A DNA stretch of 9,017 nucleotides, taken from Lachnospiraceae bacterium (GTDB lineage Bacteria > Bacillota > Clostridia > Lachnospirales > Lachnospiraceae). The stretch lies in assembly GCA_016293925.1 (NCBI GenBank), contig JAEDCX010000082.1:1-9017 (forward strand), written 5' to 3'. Under the pieces are notes generated by a model that was not told the origin of the DNA, did no database searches, and saw only the letters and a program-made list of their open reading frames with translations. A program made the translations under genes and the position numbers. Below are positions 1 to 6,804 of the stretch, piece by piece. The first letter of the stretch is position 1. Each line of letters begins with the position of its first letter.

Positions 1-1133
1 CCGGTGTTCGCAGAGTTCTCTTCTCCGGAGCCTGTCCCGTTACCGGAGGTATCTGCGCCGTCACCATTTCCGGTATTGTCCTCCTTTTGTTCCGTATCAT
101 CCTTCCGATTCGTATCCGTATCCTCCTTGGAGGATGTATCCAGCTTCGTCATGGTCAATGTAACATCTGCGGCCATGGCACCTACATTCAGATACTGGGT
201 TGTCGTCTGATAGCCGTCCGCTGCCAGAATAATCTGATGAATTCCTGTCGTCAGAATCACCGGATGGCTGATATCCGTCTCCACAGAGTCGATATACACT
301 CTGGCATTGTCCGGTAGGACCGTAAACGTCACGGTTCCCACGGTGGGTCCCGCAATCTCAATCTCGCCCAGATCCAGTTCTGTTTCCTGACCGCGTTCCA
401 CCGTAATCGGATAATTCTCATTGACCCCGTTGTAACTTACCAGAGCCGTATATTCTCCTTCCGGTACAGTAATCAGCATACCGTCCCGAATCGCCTCAAT
501 ACCGGTTCCGATCTGTATCCAGCCGCCATCCACCGCGTCCGCATTGACGACACGGACATATCCGTGTCCCCGATCCAGCAGAATGCTGTAGATCGTCCTG
601 TCGATCCCGACGATCGTCACCTCATCTCCGGCAATCAGCTGATCCAGCGTAATCAGGCTGTCCCCTGACGCCACCACCAGGGCATCATTCATCCGATAGG
701 CATCCTCTCCCAGATACATGCCCTCCGGTGTCAGAGTGTACTTCGTCACCCGGTCATAATACCAGGAATCCGGACTGATCATAAGGGATGTCAGCTGCTT
801 ATCCCCTTTCCGGAAACGCACCCTGACCAGATCGCCGACCCGAAACTGGGACCAGACCATAGCCGTCCCATGCTTGTCCGTAACGGTTGTTTTGGCGTCA
901 TACCGGAGCGTATACTGCTGATTCAGATCCAGATTCAAAAGGGTAACCGTTTTCTGTTCTGTATCCATCGCCATCAGAACCGCCGTATCTTCACTATCAT
1001 AATGACCTGCTTCTGCCGGCTGATACGGATTGTCGGAAACCGGATTTCCTGTCCGGCTTCTGCCGCAGGAAACGGTTACGATCATCATCATGACAGCCAG
1101 CACGCAGGCCAATCCTCTTCTCGTATTTCTCAC
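1..1133 (-). CDS. PEGA-domain lipoprotein, C terminus cut off by window edge
   Basis: No stop occurs before the window edge, so 377 codons are visible and the C terminus is missing. The start is taken as GTG at 1133, because GGAGG lies 10 nt upstream (1144-1148). Residues 1-22 form a basic then hydrophobic signal peptide ending in TVSC, so Cys23 is a likely lipidation site, although the lipobox is not ideal. Residues 50-120 and 147-210 are two beta-rich segments, each with a GD-x-V turn (residues 100-101 and 169-170), that resemble each other loosely and match no family I can name. Residues 262-330 are a good PEGA domain (LPDNARVYID, then a G-H motif and DGY). A partial PEGA-like segment lies at about 219-256. 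Residues 331-377 are a charged Asp/Glu/Thr/Gly/Asn-rich tail typical of a surface linker. It should be anchored outside the membrane. PEGA domains are often found in surface proteins, but the function here is unknown. It lies 40 nt after the CotS-like gene and is probably cotranscribed with it. Confidence 0.8.
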   Translation of the reverse strand, partial: MRNTRRGLACVLAVMMMIVTVSCGRSRTGNPVSDNPYQPAEAGHYDSEDTAVLMAMDTEQKTVTLLNLDLNQQYTLRYDAKTTVTDKHGTAMVWSQFRVGDLVRVRFRKGDKQLTSLMISPDSWYYDRVTKYTLTPEGMYLGEDAYRMNDALVVASGDSLITLDQLIAGDEVTIVGIDRTIYSILLDRGHGYVRVVNADAVDGGWIQIGTGIEAIRDGMLITVPEGEYTALVSYNGVNENYPITVERGQETELDLGEIEIAGPTVGTVTFTVLPDNARVYIDSVETDISHPVILTTGIHQIILAADGYQTTTQYLNVGAMAADVTLTMTKLDTSSKEDTDTNRKDDTEQKEDNTGNGDGADTSGNGTGSGEENSANT

Positions 1134-1173
1134 AGAATCTTAACCTCCGTCCTTAGCGTTAGTATACATGAAA

Positions 1174-2187
1174 TCATCCGAAAAAGAAATGCTTATTCAA
1201 AAAACTCTCCCGCGCCTTCTGCTGCTCCAGCAAAACCCTCAGTTTCTCTTCGATTTTACCGGACAATAACGATTTCGGACCGTTGAAATAACAATTCACA
1301 ATCTTCCTGAATTTGTCCGGATAGAGCAGCCTCAGAAACAGATTTCTTCTCTCCTGATCCTCCAGCGCGTTGATTTTCTCGTATTCCTCCAGAATACCGA
1401 TCCCTACCGCCTCATTCCAGTCATTTTTCTCCATGGCCTTCCGCAAATAATAATACAGATCCCGCACCCGTGTCTCCTGCATGGCATTCTCGAAATTGAT
1501 CACGGTCTGCCGGCTGTCGGCAAACAGAATATTGTGATACTGATATTCCCCGTGAATATACTGGCCGGACTCGGCTGCCTCACGATACATCGCCGTAAAG
1601 TTCTCGGCTTCACACATGACCGCCACACACTCCGCCTGTTCCATATATGGAGCATATTCCCGCAGCAGAAACAGTTCAAACTCCGTGCGCTGGCTTTTGT
1701 GCTTCAGATACCGCAGAACCTTCCTCAATTCCCGGTTATGCCTGCAAAATTCCTCCATCAGTGGATTGTTCGTATCCGGATCGCCGGATTCCATTGCATT
1801 TCCGGTCGTAAACAGTGGGTCTGATATCTTCATGACACGATGTAGCCCGGCCAGCAGTCTTGCCCCGTACACCAGTTCCTTACGGTCATGAATATCACAT
1901 TCTCTTCCCTCCCGGAACTGCTTCACTATGTACGCGGCTTCATTGCGATCCTGTACATACCACTGCCCTTCCCTGGTGGCAAGATAATGATCCGTCTCAC
2001 ACACGCCTGCCTCATCCACCTGTGTTACCAATCGCTCCAGAATCGGAAGCTTCTCTTTGCGCCGGGTATATTCCCGAATCTGATACAGTCCCTGCTCCGT
2101 TTCCAAAATAATAGCGCCCCGCCCCTTACGGGAGCGAAGCACTGTAAGATCATAATTCTCCAATAGCGACAATACTCTGTCATTCAC
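1174..2187 (-). CDS. CotS-family spore coat protein (kinase-fold, possibly inactive)
   Basis: The 337-residue product resembles the CotS/YutH/YsxE family, which has the aminoglycoside-phosphotransferase-like kinase fold and is usually found in spore coats. Supporting features are HGEYQYHN at 212-219, INFEN at 230-234 and the RDLYYYLRK-type segment at 242-250, followed by KNDW and the helical C-terminal region typical of CotS proteins. Active phosphotransferases of this fold normally have HGD...N and a metal-binding Asp in IDF/IDW. Here those positions are Glu214 and Asn231, so catalytic activity is doubtful; this is inference from motifs only. The start is GTG at 2187, with GGAGG at 2197-2201 and 9-nt spacing. 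An ATG overlapping it (2188-2190) is out of frame and runs straight into TGA. The gene is 62 nt downstream of cca and 40 nt upstream of the PEGA lipoprotein gene. A role in the spore coat is inferred from the family. Confidence 0.8.
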   Translation of the reverse strand: MNDRVLSLLENYDLTVLRSRKGRGAIILETEQGLYQIREYTRRKEKLPILERLVTQVDEAGVCETDHYLATREGQWYVQDRNEAAYIVKQFREGRECDIHDRKELVYGARLLAGLHRVMKISDPLFTTGNAMESGDPDTNNPLMEEFCRHNRELRKVLRYLKHKSQRTEFELFLLREYAPYMEQAECVAVMCEAENFTAMYREAAESGQYIHGEYQYHNILFADSRQTVINFENAMQETRVRDLYYYLRKAMEKNDWNEAVGIGILEEYEKINALEDQERRNLFLRLLYPDKFRKIVNCYFNGPKSLLSGKIEEKLRVLLEQQKARESFLNKHFFFG

Positions 2188-2196
2188 ATGTAATGC

Positions 2197-2201
2197 CCTC
2201 C
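2197..2201 (-). promoter_or_regulatory. Ribosome binding site fixing the GTG start of the CotS-like gene
   Basis: GGAGG (inside AGGGAGGG on the minus strand) lies 9 nt before GTG at 2187. It supports that GTG rather than the overlapping out-of-frame ATG at 2188-2190. Confidence 0.75.
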
Positions 2202-2217
2202 CTTTCGTAATCTATCC

Positions 2218-2226
2218 TATCTTATG
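2218..2226 (-). promoter_or_regulatory. Possible sigma-K-type -10 element upstream of the CotS-like gene
   Basis: The minus strand reads CATAAGATA, which fits the B. subtilis sigma-K -10 consensus CATANNNTA. An AC dinucleotide lies about 15 nt upstream, slightly closer than the usual 16-17 nt. A start site about 7 nt downstream would leave the GGAGG at 2197-2201 within a short leader, as expected. A weak sigma-A-like pair (TTGTCC, 16 nt, TAGATT) overlaps the same stretch, so the assignment is not exclusive. It is supported mainly by the coat-protein gene that follows. Confidence 0.25.
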
Positions 2227-2249
2227 AGGGGGACAAGTGAAGTATGATG

Positions 2250-3581
2250 CTATTGATGAAGTTTCTTTACATATTCTGTTAAAAAAGCACGGTCATTTCT
2301 GGCAGGATCATCCAGAACCATCTGAAGCATGGACTCCAGAAGATCTCCCATTTCCTGCCCCGGCTGTACGCCCAGGGCGATCAGGTCCCGCCCGTTCAGT
2401 GCCAGTTGTTTTAGGTTCAGACACTCCTTTTGTTCCAGAATGTTCCGGTAGATCTGCTCTACGCTGCGAATCCGATCCAGCTTCTCCTCGCGCATATAGT
2501 CACTCTGACCCATAGTATCTGCTCTTTTTATCTGCAGGAACAGTGGGAAGAGATCCGTTCCCATTCCGGAAGCGGCACGCCTGACTGCCTTTGCGGAAGG
2601 ATCCACCTTCAGGTCATGCTTCTCCACCAGCCTGCATACACGGTTCATGGTGTCCGAATCGAATTTCAGACGACGCATGATCCCTGCTGCCATCTGCGCA
2701 CTGATCTTCGGATGCCCGTGAAAATGATCAATCCCCACATCATCCGTCGTCCGGGTTTCTGCCTTGCCGAAATCATGGAACAGCATGGTTAGGCGCAGTA
2801 CCTTGTCATTCTCCACATGTACCAGCGTTTGAATCGTATGCTCCCCCACAGAAAAGCAGTGATGGGGATTGTTCTGCTCAGTTTCCATGATCCGGTCGAA
2901 TTCCGGCAAGATCACCGCCGTAATCCCCAACGCATACAGATCCCTCATCTTCTCCGGATGGTCAGAAATAAGCAGCTTCACAAGTTCCACCTGGATACGT
3001 TCTGCACTGATCCGGGTCAATGTAGGCGCCAGTTTCCGGATCGCCGTTGCCGTGGACTCCTCAATCCGTGCATCCAGCTGTGCGGCAAAACGAACCGCCC
3101 GCATGATGCGTAGCGCGTCCTCATGAAATCGTTCTGCCGGCTCTCCGACACACCGGATCACACCCTTCTCCAGGTCCTCCGCGCCGCCGAAGCAATCGAT
3201 CAGGCCGGCCTCGTCATTGTATGCCATGGCATTGACGGTAAAATCCCTGCGTTTCAGATCTTCTTCCAGGTTCGGAGTAAATGTAACCTCCGCAGGATGC
3301 CTTCCATCCTCATATCTGCCGTCAATCCGATAGGTTGTGACTTCATACCCGGTCTTATCGAACAGCACCGTTACCGTTCCGTGCTGTATGCCGGTATCAA
3401 ATGTGCGGCGGAATAATCGTTTCACTTCCGCCGGTTCGGCACTGGTTGTAATATCCCAGTCACTGGGAATTCTGCCAAGCAGGCTGTCACGCACACAGCC
3501 ACCCACAGCATATGCTTCATATCCCGCTTCCTGCAGGGTCTGTATGATTTTTTTCACGTCCCCGGGCAACTGAATTCTCAT
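2250..3581 (-). CDS. cca: CCA tRNA nucleotidyltransferase (CCA-adding enzyme) with HD domain
   Basis: This enzyme adds or repairs the 3'-terminal CCA of tRNAs from CTP and ATP in the cytoplasm. The 443-residue product has the class II nucleotidyltransferase head: GG at 27-28, R31 and SDWDI with metal-binding Asp41 and Asp43. The conserved RRDFTVNA follows at 111-118, and the E-D-LR--RA-RFA signature at 154-167. An HD-type domain covers about 245-325, with HDFGK at 269-273 and HFHGH at 286-290. The C-terminal tRNA-binding region ends with LNGRDL-type and PxR segments (395-430). Length and domain order are normal for the Clostridia form. ATG at 3581 is preferred, because AAGGAG lies 5 nt upstream and residue 1 falls just before the conserved N-terminal helix. 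The frame stays open to 3671, but that would overlap ackA. The gene starts 46 nt after the ackA stop, with no terminator between them. Confidence 0.96.
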   Translation of the reverse strand: MRIQLPGDVKKIIQTLQEAGYEAYAVGGCVRDSLLGRIPSDWDITTSAEPAEVKRLFRRTFDTGIQHGTVTVLFDKTGYEVTTYRIDGRYEDGRHPAEVTFTPNLEEDLKRRDFTVNAMAYNDEAGLIDCFGGAEDLEKGVIRCVGEPAERFHEDALRIMRAVRFAAQLDARIEESTATAIRKLAPTLTRISAERIQVELVKLLISDHPEKMRDLYALGITAVILPEFDRIMETEQNNPHHCFSVGEHTIQTLVHVENDKVLRLTMLFHDFGKAETRTTDDVGIDHFHGHPKISAQMAAGIMRRLKFDSDTMNRVCRLVEKHDLKVDPSAKAVRRAASGMGTDLFPLFLQIKRADTMGQSDYMREEKLDRIRSVEQIYRNILEQKECLNLKQLALNGRDLIALGVQPGQEMGDLLESMLQMVLDDPARNDRAFLTEYVKKLHQ

Positions 3582-3627
3582 GCCTGCTCCTTCCTGTCCG
3601 CCGGAAGGGAAAAACGGAAAGCCCCCG

Positions 3628-4818
3628 TTATACGAGCGCCACCGTCTCCCGTGCGATGGCAAGCTCCTCATTGGTCGGAACCACCATAACCGTCACCGCA
3701 CTGTCCGGTGTGGAGAGAATGATCTCTTCCCCACGCACCTGATTCTTCTCTTCCTCTATTGTTACGCCAAGATAACCAAAATACCTGCAGATCATCTCTC
3801 TGACCTCCGCGTTGTTCTCCCCTACGCCGGCCGTGAACGCGATCACATCCACACCGTTCATGGCTGCCACGTAGGAACCGACATACTTGGCCACACGGTA
3901 TGCATATGCCTCCAGAGTGGTTTTGGCAAGCTCGTTTCCTTCCGCCGAAGCCTTCGCAAGATCCCGGAAATCACTGGAGATCCTACTGAGTCCCAGGACG
4001 CCGGATTTCTTGTTTAAGATGGTATTTACTTCTTTGGCTGTGCAGCCTTCCTTATCTGCAATAAAATCAACGATTGCCGGATCAATATCTCCGGAACGGG
4101 TTCCCATGATCAATCCTTCCAGCGGAGTGAGACCCATACTGGTATCAACACATTTCCCATGATCTACGGCAGAAATGCTGGCACCGTTGCCCAGATGACA
4201 TACGATGATCTTCAGATCGTCTCTGGATCTGCCAAGGATCTCGGCGGCCCTTGCGCTGACAAAATCATGGCTGGTTCCATGGAAACCATATCTCCTGACC
4301 TTATATTTCTCATAATACTCGTATGGTATACCATAGAGATAGGCTTTTGCAGGCATGGTCTGATGGAACGCCGTATCAAATACCCCAACCTGGGGAACCT
4401 CCGGCATCAGTTTGCTGCAGGACCGGATTCCGATCAGGTTCGCAGGATTATGCAGAGGTGCAAGCTCATTGCACTCTGTGATCGCCTCCAGCACTTCGTC
4501 TGTCAGGATAACCGAACCGGAGAATTTCTCGCCGCCATGTACGATCCGGTGTCCGATGGCATCAATCTCATCCAGTGAAGCAATGCACCCGCTCTCCGGA
4601 TCTGTCAGTGCTTCCAGAACAAACTGGACTGCCGCCGTATGATCCGGCATATCCAATTCTTTTTTGATCTTATCCATACCTGCAGGCTGGTGTGTCAGCA
4701 TACTGCCTTCAATACCGATTCGCTCGCACAGACCCTTGGCCAGTACTTCCTCTGTTTCGGAATCAATCAACTGATATTTTAATGATGAACTACCGCAATT
4801 AATTACCAATACCTTCAT
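3628..4818 (-). CDS. ackA: Acetate kinase
   Basis: The enzyme interconverts acetyl phosphate plus ADP with acetate plus ATP, the substrate-level phosphorylation step of acetate fermentation. The 396-residue product is full length. It begins with the family start MKVLVINCGSSSLKYQL. The residues known to be catalytic in the Methanosarcina enzyme all sit at the same numbers: Asn7, Arg91 (GHRIVHGG), Asp148 (FDTAFHQTMP), His180 (YGFHGTSH), Arg241 (MGTRSGDIDP) and Glu384 (PTNEE). HLGNGAS lies at 208-214 and FTAGVGEN at 328-335. ATG at 4818 is chosen on this conservation. The only Shine-Dalgarno candidate, AAAGGA, is about 12 nt away, so initiation may be weak or aided by structure. The frame remains open to 5004, but that extension overlaps proS and is not conserved. 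No pta is visible beside it. It lies 92 nt after proS and 46 nt before cca, and is probably transcribed with them. Confidence 0.97.
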   Translation of the reverse strand: MKVLVINCGSSSLKYQLIDSETEEVLAKGLCERIGIEGSMLTHQPAGMDKIKKELDMPDHTAAVQFVLEALTDPESGCIASLDEIDAIGHRIVHGGEKFSGSVILTDEVLEAITECNELAPLHNPANLIGIRSCSKLMPEVPQVGVFDTAFHQTMPAKAYLYGIPYEYYEKYKVRRYGFHGTSHDFVSARAAEILGRSRDDLKIIVCHLGNGASISAVDHGKCVDTSMGLTPLEGLIMGTRSGDIDPAIVDFIADKEGCTAKEVNTILNKKSGVLGLSRISSDFRDLAKASAEGNELAKTTLEAYAYRVAKYVGSYVAAMNGVDVIAFTAGVGENNAEVREMICRYFGYLGVTIEEEKNQVRGEEIILSTPDSAVTVMVVPTNEELAIARETVALV

Positions 4819-4841
4819 AATGATACCCAATCCTTTCCGGT

Positions 4842-4860
4842 GGTCTGCACGCACCAGACC
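4842..4860 (-). other. Small hairpin in the proS-ackA gap
   Basis: The minus strand has GGTCTG and CAGACC, a perfect 6-bp stem around a 7-nt loop, 24 nt before the ackA start. No T-run follows, so it is not an intrinsic terminator. It could affect ackA translation or mRNA processing between proS and ackA. No function can be assigned from sequence alone. Confidence 0.4.
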
Positions 4861-4910
4861 CCTGTTCCACGCCTCCAATGCGGTTCCGCACTTTGTATGC
4901 AATCGCCCGC

Positions 4911-6365
4911 TTAATATGCTCTTCCCCACAGAACCATCTTCTTCGCAGGTTTTCCGCAGCAGATGCAATAATCGCTGACGTTCTCCTGTTCGAAGGGCAT
5001 ACAACGGCTGGTGGCGCCGGTCTTCTCTTTGATCTCATCCTCACAATCCTGATTGCCACACCACATTGCCTTAATGAAACCCGGCTTCTCATCCAGATTC
5101 CGGTTGAATTCTTCAAAGCTGGTGGCAACACAGGTGTGCTCCTCCAGATGCTTCTTTGCTCTCTCGAACATATCCTTCTGGATCTCTGCCAGCAATTCCG
5201 GAATCTTCGCTTCGATATCAGTTAATGCAACCTCCAGTTTCTCTCCCGTATCCCGGCGCACTACCACACATCTGCCAGCCTCAATGTCTTTGGGTCCGAT
5301 CTCAATACGAACCGGAATACCGCGCATCTCCTGCTCGGAGAATTTCCACCCCGGAGTTTTCTCGGAATCATCCAGTTTCACCCGGACACCCTCACCGAAG
5401 GCTTTCGTTCCGGCAAGAATGCTCTTCAATTCTGCTGCTTTGTCCAGGACACCCTCTTTATGCTGTGCGATCGGAATGATCATCACCTGGACAGGTGCAA
5501 TTCTCGGAGGCAGCTTCAGTCCGGAATTGTCTCCGTGAACCATGATGATACCACCGATCAGACGGGTACTCATACCCCAGGATGTCTGATGTACATACTG
5601 CAGGGAATTGTCCTTGGCTGCATACTGAATGCCAAAAGCTTTGGCAAATCCGTCTCCGAAATTGTGGCTCGTGCCGGACTGCAATGCTTTACCGTCATGC
5701 ATCAGTGCTTCGATGGTATAGGTTGCTTCCGCACCTGCAAATTTCTCCTTATCGGTCTTGCGGCCTTTGATTACCGGCATCGCCAGCACTTCCTCGCAGA
5801 ACTGTGCATACAGATTCAGCATCCGGATAGTACGCTCTTCAGCCTCCTCTGCCGTGGCATGTGCCGTATGACCCTCCTGCCACAGGAATTCCCGGGAACG
5901 TAAGAAGGGTCTCGTTGTTTTCTCCCAACGCACAACGCTGCACCACTGGTTGTATACCTTCGGAAGATCACGATAGGACTGTACGATATTCTTGTAGAAA
6001 TCACAGAACAGTGTCTCTGAGGTAGGTCTGACACACAGTCTCTCCTGTAACGGTTCCAGACCACCGTGGGTAACCCAGGCTACTTCCGGCGCAAATCCTT
6101 CCACATGATCTTTTTCCTTCTGTAAGAGACTCTCGGGAATAAACATCGGCATGTAAACATTCTCCACGCCCGTCTCCTTGAATCTGGCATCCAGCTGTCT
6201 CTGGATATTCTCCCAGATTGCGTAACCTGCAGGCTTAATGATCATACAGCCCTTCACGCTGGAATAATCGATCAGTTCTGCCTTTTTCACCACATCCGTG
6301 TACCACTGCGCGAAATCCACATCCATGGATGTGATCGCTTCTACCAATTTCTTATCTTCTGCCAT
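4911..6365 (-). CDS. proS: Prolyl-tRNA synthetase, short (archaeal/eukaryotic-like) type
   Basis: This class II aminoacyl-tRNA synthetase activates proline with ATP and attaches it to tRNA-Pro. The 484-residue product shows RPTSETLF at 113-120 (the TxE loop) and motif 2 at about 146-170 (RWEKTTRPFLRSREF, then WQEGHTAHA). Motif 3 follows (GGIIMVHGDNSGLKLPPR, 271-288). An anticodon-binding domain covers about 290-400. The C-terminal ProRS domain has Cys436, Cys441, Cys467 and Cys470 as possible zinc ligands and ends in the conserved WGRAY with terminal Tyr. There is no room for the approximately 180-residue INS editing domain found in the long bacterial form, so correction of Ala-tRNA-Pro would need a separate protein. 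ATG at 6365 is supported by GGGGAGGAG about 5 nt upstream and by the usual N-terminal sequence. The frame is open to 6515, but that part lies in the structured leader. Expression is controlled by a T-box riboswitch. Confidence 0.97.
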   Translation of the reverse strand: MAEDKKLVEAITSMDVDFAQWYTDVVKKAELIDYSSVKGCMIIKPAGYAIWENIQRQLDARFKETGVENVYMPMFIPESLLQKEKDHVEGFAPEVAWVTHGGLEPLQERLCVRPTSETLFCDFYKNIVQSYRDLPKVYNQWCSVVRWEKTTRPFLRSREFLWQEGHTAHATAEEAEERTIRMLNLYAQFCEEVLAMPVIKGRKTDKEKFAGAEATYTIEALMHDGKALQSGTSHNFGDGFAKAFGIQYAAKDNSLQYVHQTSWGMSTRLIGGIIMVHGDNSGLKLPPRIAPVQVMIIPIAQHKEGVLDKAAELKSILAGTKAFGEGVRVKLDDSEKTPGWKFSEQEMRGIPVRIEIGPKDIEAGRCVVVRRDTGEKLEVALTDIEAKIPELLAEIQKDMFERAKKHLEEHTCVATSFEEFNRNLDEKPGFIKAMWCGNQDCEDEIKEKTGATSRCMPFEQENVSDYCICCGKPAKKMVLWGRAY

Positions 6366-6485
6366 TTTTACTCCTCCCCGGACATTCCGTGTATCCGTTT
6401 CTGATACGATAAGATAGTTTCTCTTGCGAGATTCTCCGCCTGCGGCGGATCGCATCGACGACATATTCCGGCGTCGCAATGCGAT
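6366..6485 (-). promoter_or_regulatory. Structured 120-nt proS leader between T-box terminator and ribosome binding site
   Basis: This noncoding stretch is rich in hairpins. 6449-6485 forms a stem of ATCGCAT with ATGCGAT plus CGACG with CGTCG (12 bp, one 2-nt bulge, 11-nt loop), directly after the T-box U-tract. 6435-6449 gives TCCGCC-GCA-GGCGGA on the minus strand. 6420-6431 gives TCTC-GCAA-GAGA. The first two overlap by one base at 6449. The proS ribosome binding site GGGGAGGAG lies just before the start at 6365. These structures are beyond what a T-box needs. Possible roles are protecting the 5' end of a processed mRNA or tuning translation; both are inference. Confidence 0.6.
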
Positions 6486-6537
6486 AAAAAAAGTACCACG
6501 GTCTCCAGCCCTCAAGGGACCGGTTCTCCGGCGGTAC
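6486..6537 (-). terminator. T-box intrinsic terminator upstream of proS
   Basis: On the minus strand GTACC (6533-6537) pairs with GGTAC (6493-6497). The stem continues to an inner CCGG-U-CCC / GGGCTGG helix, with a few mismatches between the two parts, closed by a short TTGA loop. Seven U residues (6486-6492) follow directly. It shares the strand ACCGCC...CCGGTCCC with the antiterminator at 6515-6543, so the two folds exclude each other. Confidence 0.9.
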
Positions 6538-6769
6538 CACCCTAATTAATGTCACGGACCATACCCTTGGGGCATGCTCCTTCCATTCCACTCAACGATC
6601 CCTTAACGCGGGATTCACGCTGTATTTTCATACAGGGCTCCGAGGCAGGTTCCCGAACAGATTGCTTAAGAATGTTCCACCCATCATTCTCTCTCTGGAA
6701 AGATCTCTTCCGTACTAGCCCTCTTCATTGCCTTCTATTGTATTCTTCATGCTGCAAAACTGCGGTATA
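6486..6769 (-). promoter_or_regulatory. Proline-specific T-box riboswitch controlling proS
   Basis: The leader carries the canonical T-box AGGGTGGTACCGC at 6531-6543. Stem I starts with GGCT plus an AGTA bulge (6713-6720) and closes with AGCC (6636-6639). Its distal hairpin is AGAATG/CATTCT around a GGTGGAA-containing loop (6669-6690). The specifier reads GAA-CCT-GCC, placing CCU (Pro) at 6647-6649, in agreement with proS downstream. A stem II-like hairpin CTGTAT-GAAA-ATACAG is at 6620-6635, and a stem III-like hairpin CATGCCC-CAA-GGGTATG at 6560-6576. The antiterminator (6515-6543) pairs AGGG with CCCT and CCGG with CCGG around an AGAA loop. Its UGGU bulge would pair with the ACCA end of uncharged tRNA-Pro carrying an A discriminator base. 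When tRNA-Pro is uncharged, the terminator is blocked and proS is transcribed. The 5' end is estimated from the promoter. Confidence 0.95.
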
Positions 6770-6775
6770 CAGTCG

Positions 6776-6804
6776 ATTGTAGGATAGTTTTCCTGATTTG
6801 TCAA
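6776..6804 (-). promoter_or_regulatory. Sigma-A promoter of the proS T-box transcript
   Basis: The -35 box TTGACA (6799-6804) is perfect, the spacer is 17 nt, and the -10 box is TACAAT (6776-6781, 5 of 6). The predicted start is near 6769, just before T-box stem I. The TGA inside the -35 box is the stop codon of the preceding asparaginase gene. With no terminator ahead of it, read-through from that gene may also enter the T-box. Confidence 0.9.

Noticed and set aside
1161..1166. TATACT box in the gap before the PEGA lipoprotein gene
   Set aside because: No -35 box lies at 16-18 nt (best match TTTCTT), so I do not call a promoter here.
3582..3671. N-terminal extension of cca into ackA
   Set aside because: It overlaps the ackA 3' end, and a good AAGGAG lies just before 3581.
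4819..5004. N-terminal extension of ackA into proS
   Set aside because: It overlaps the end of proS, and the conserved acetate kinase N terminus begins exactly at 4818.
6366..6515. N-terminal extension of proS upstream of 6365
   Set aside because: It would run through the T-box terminator and leader hairpins, is not conserved, and the GGGGAGGAG directly before 6365 fixes the start.
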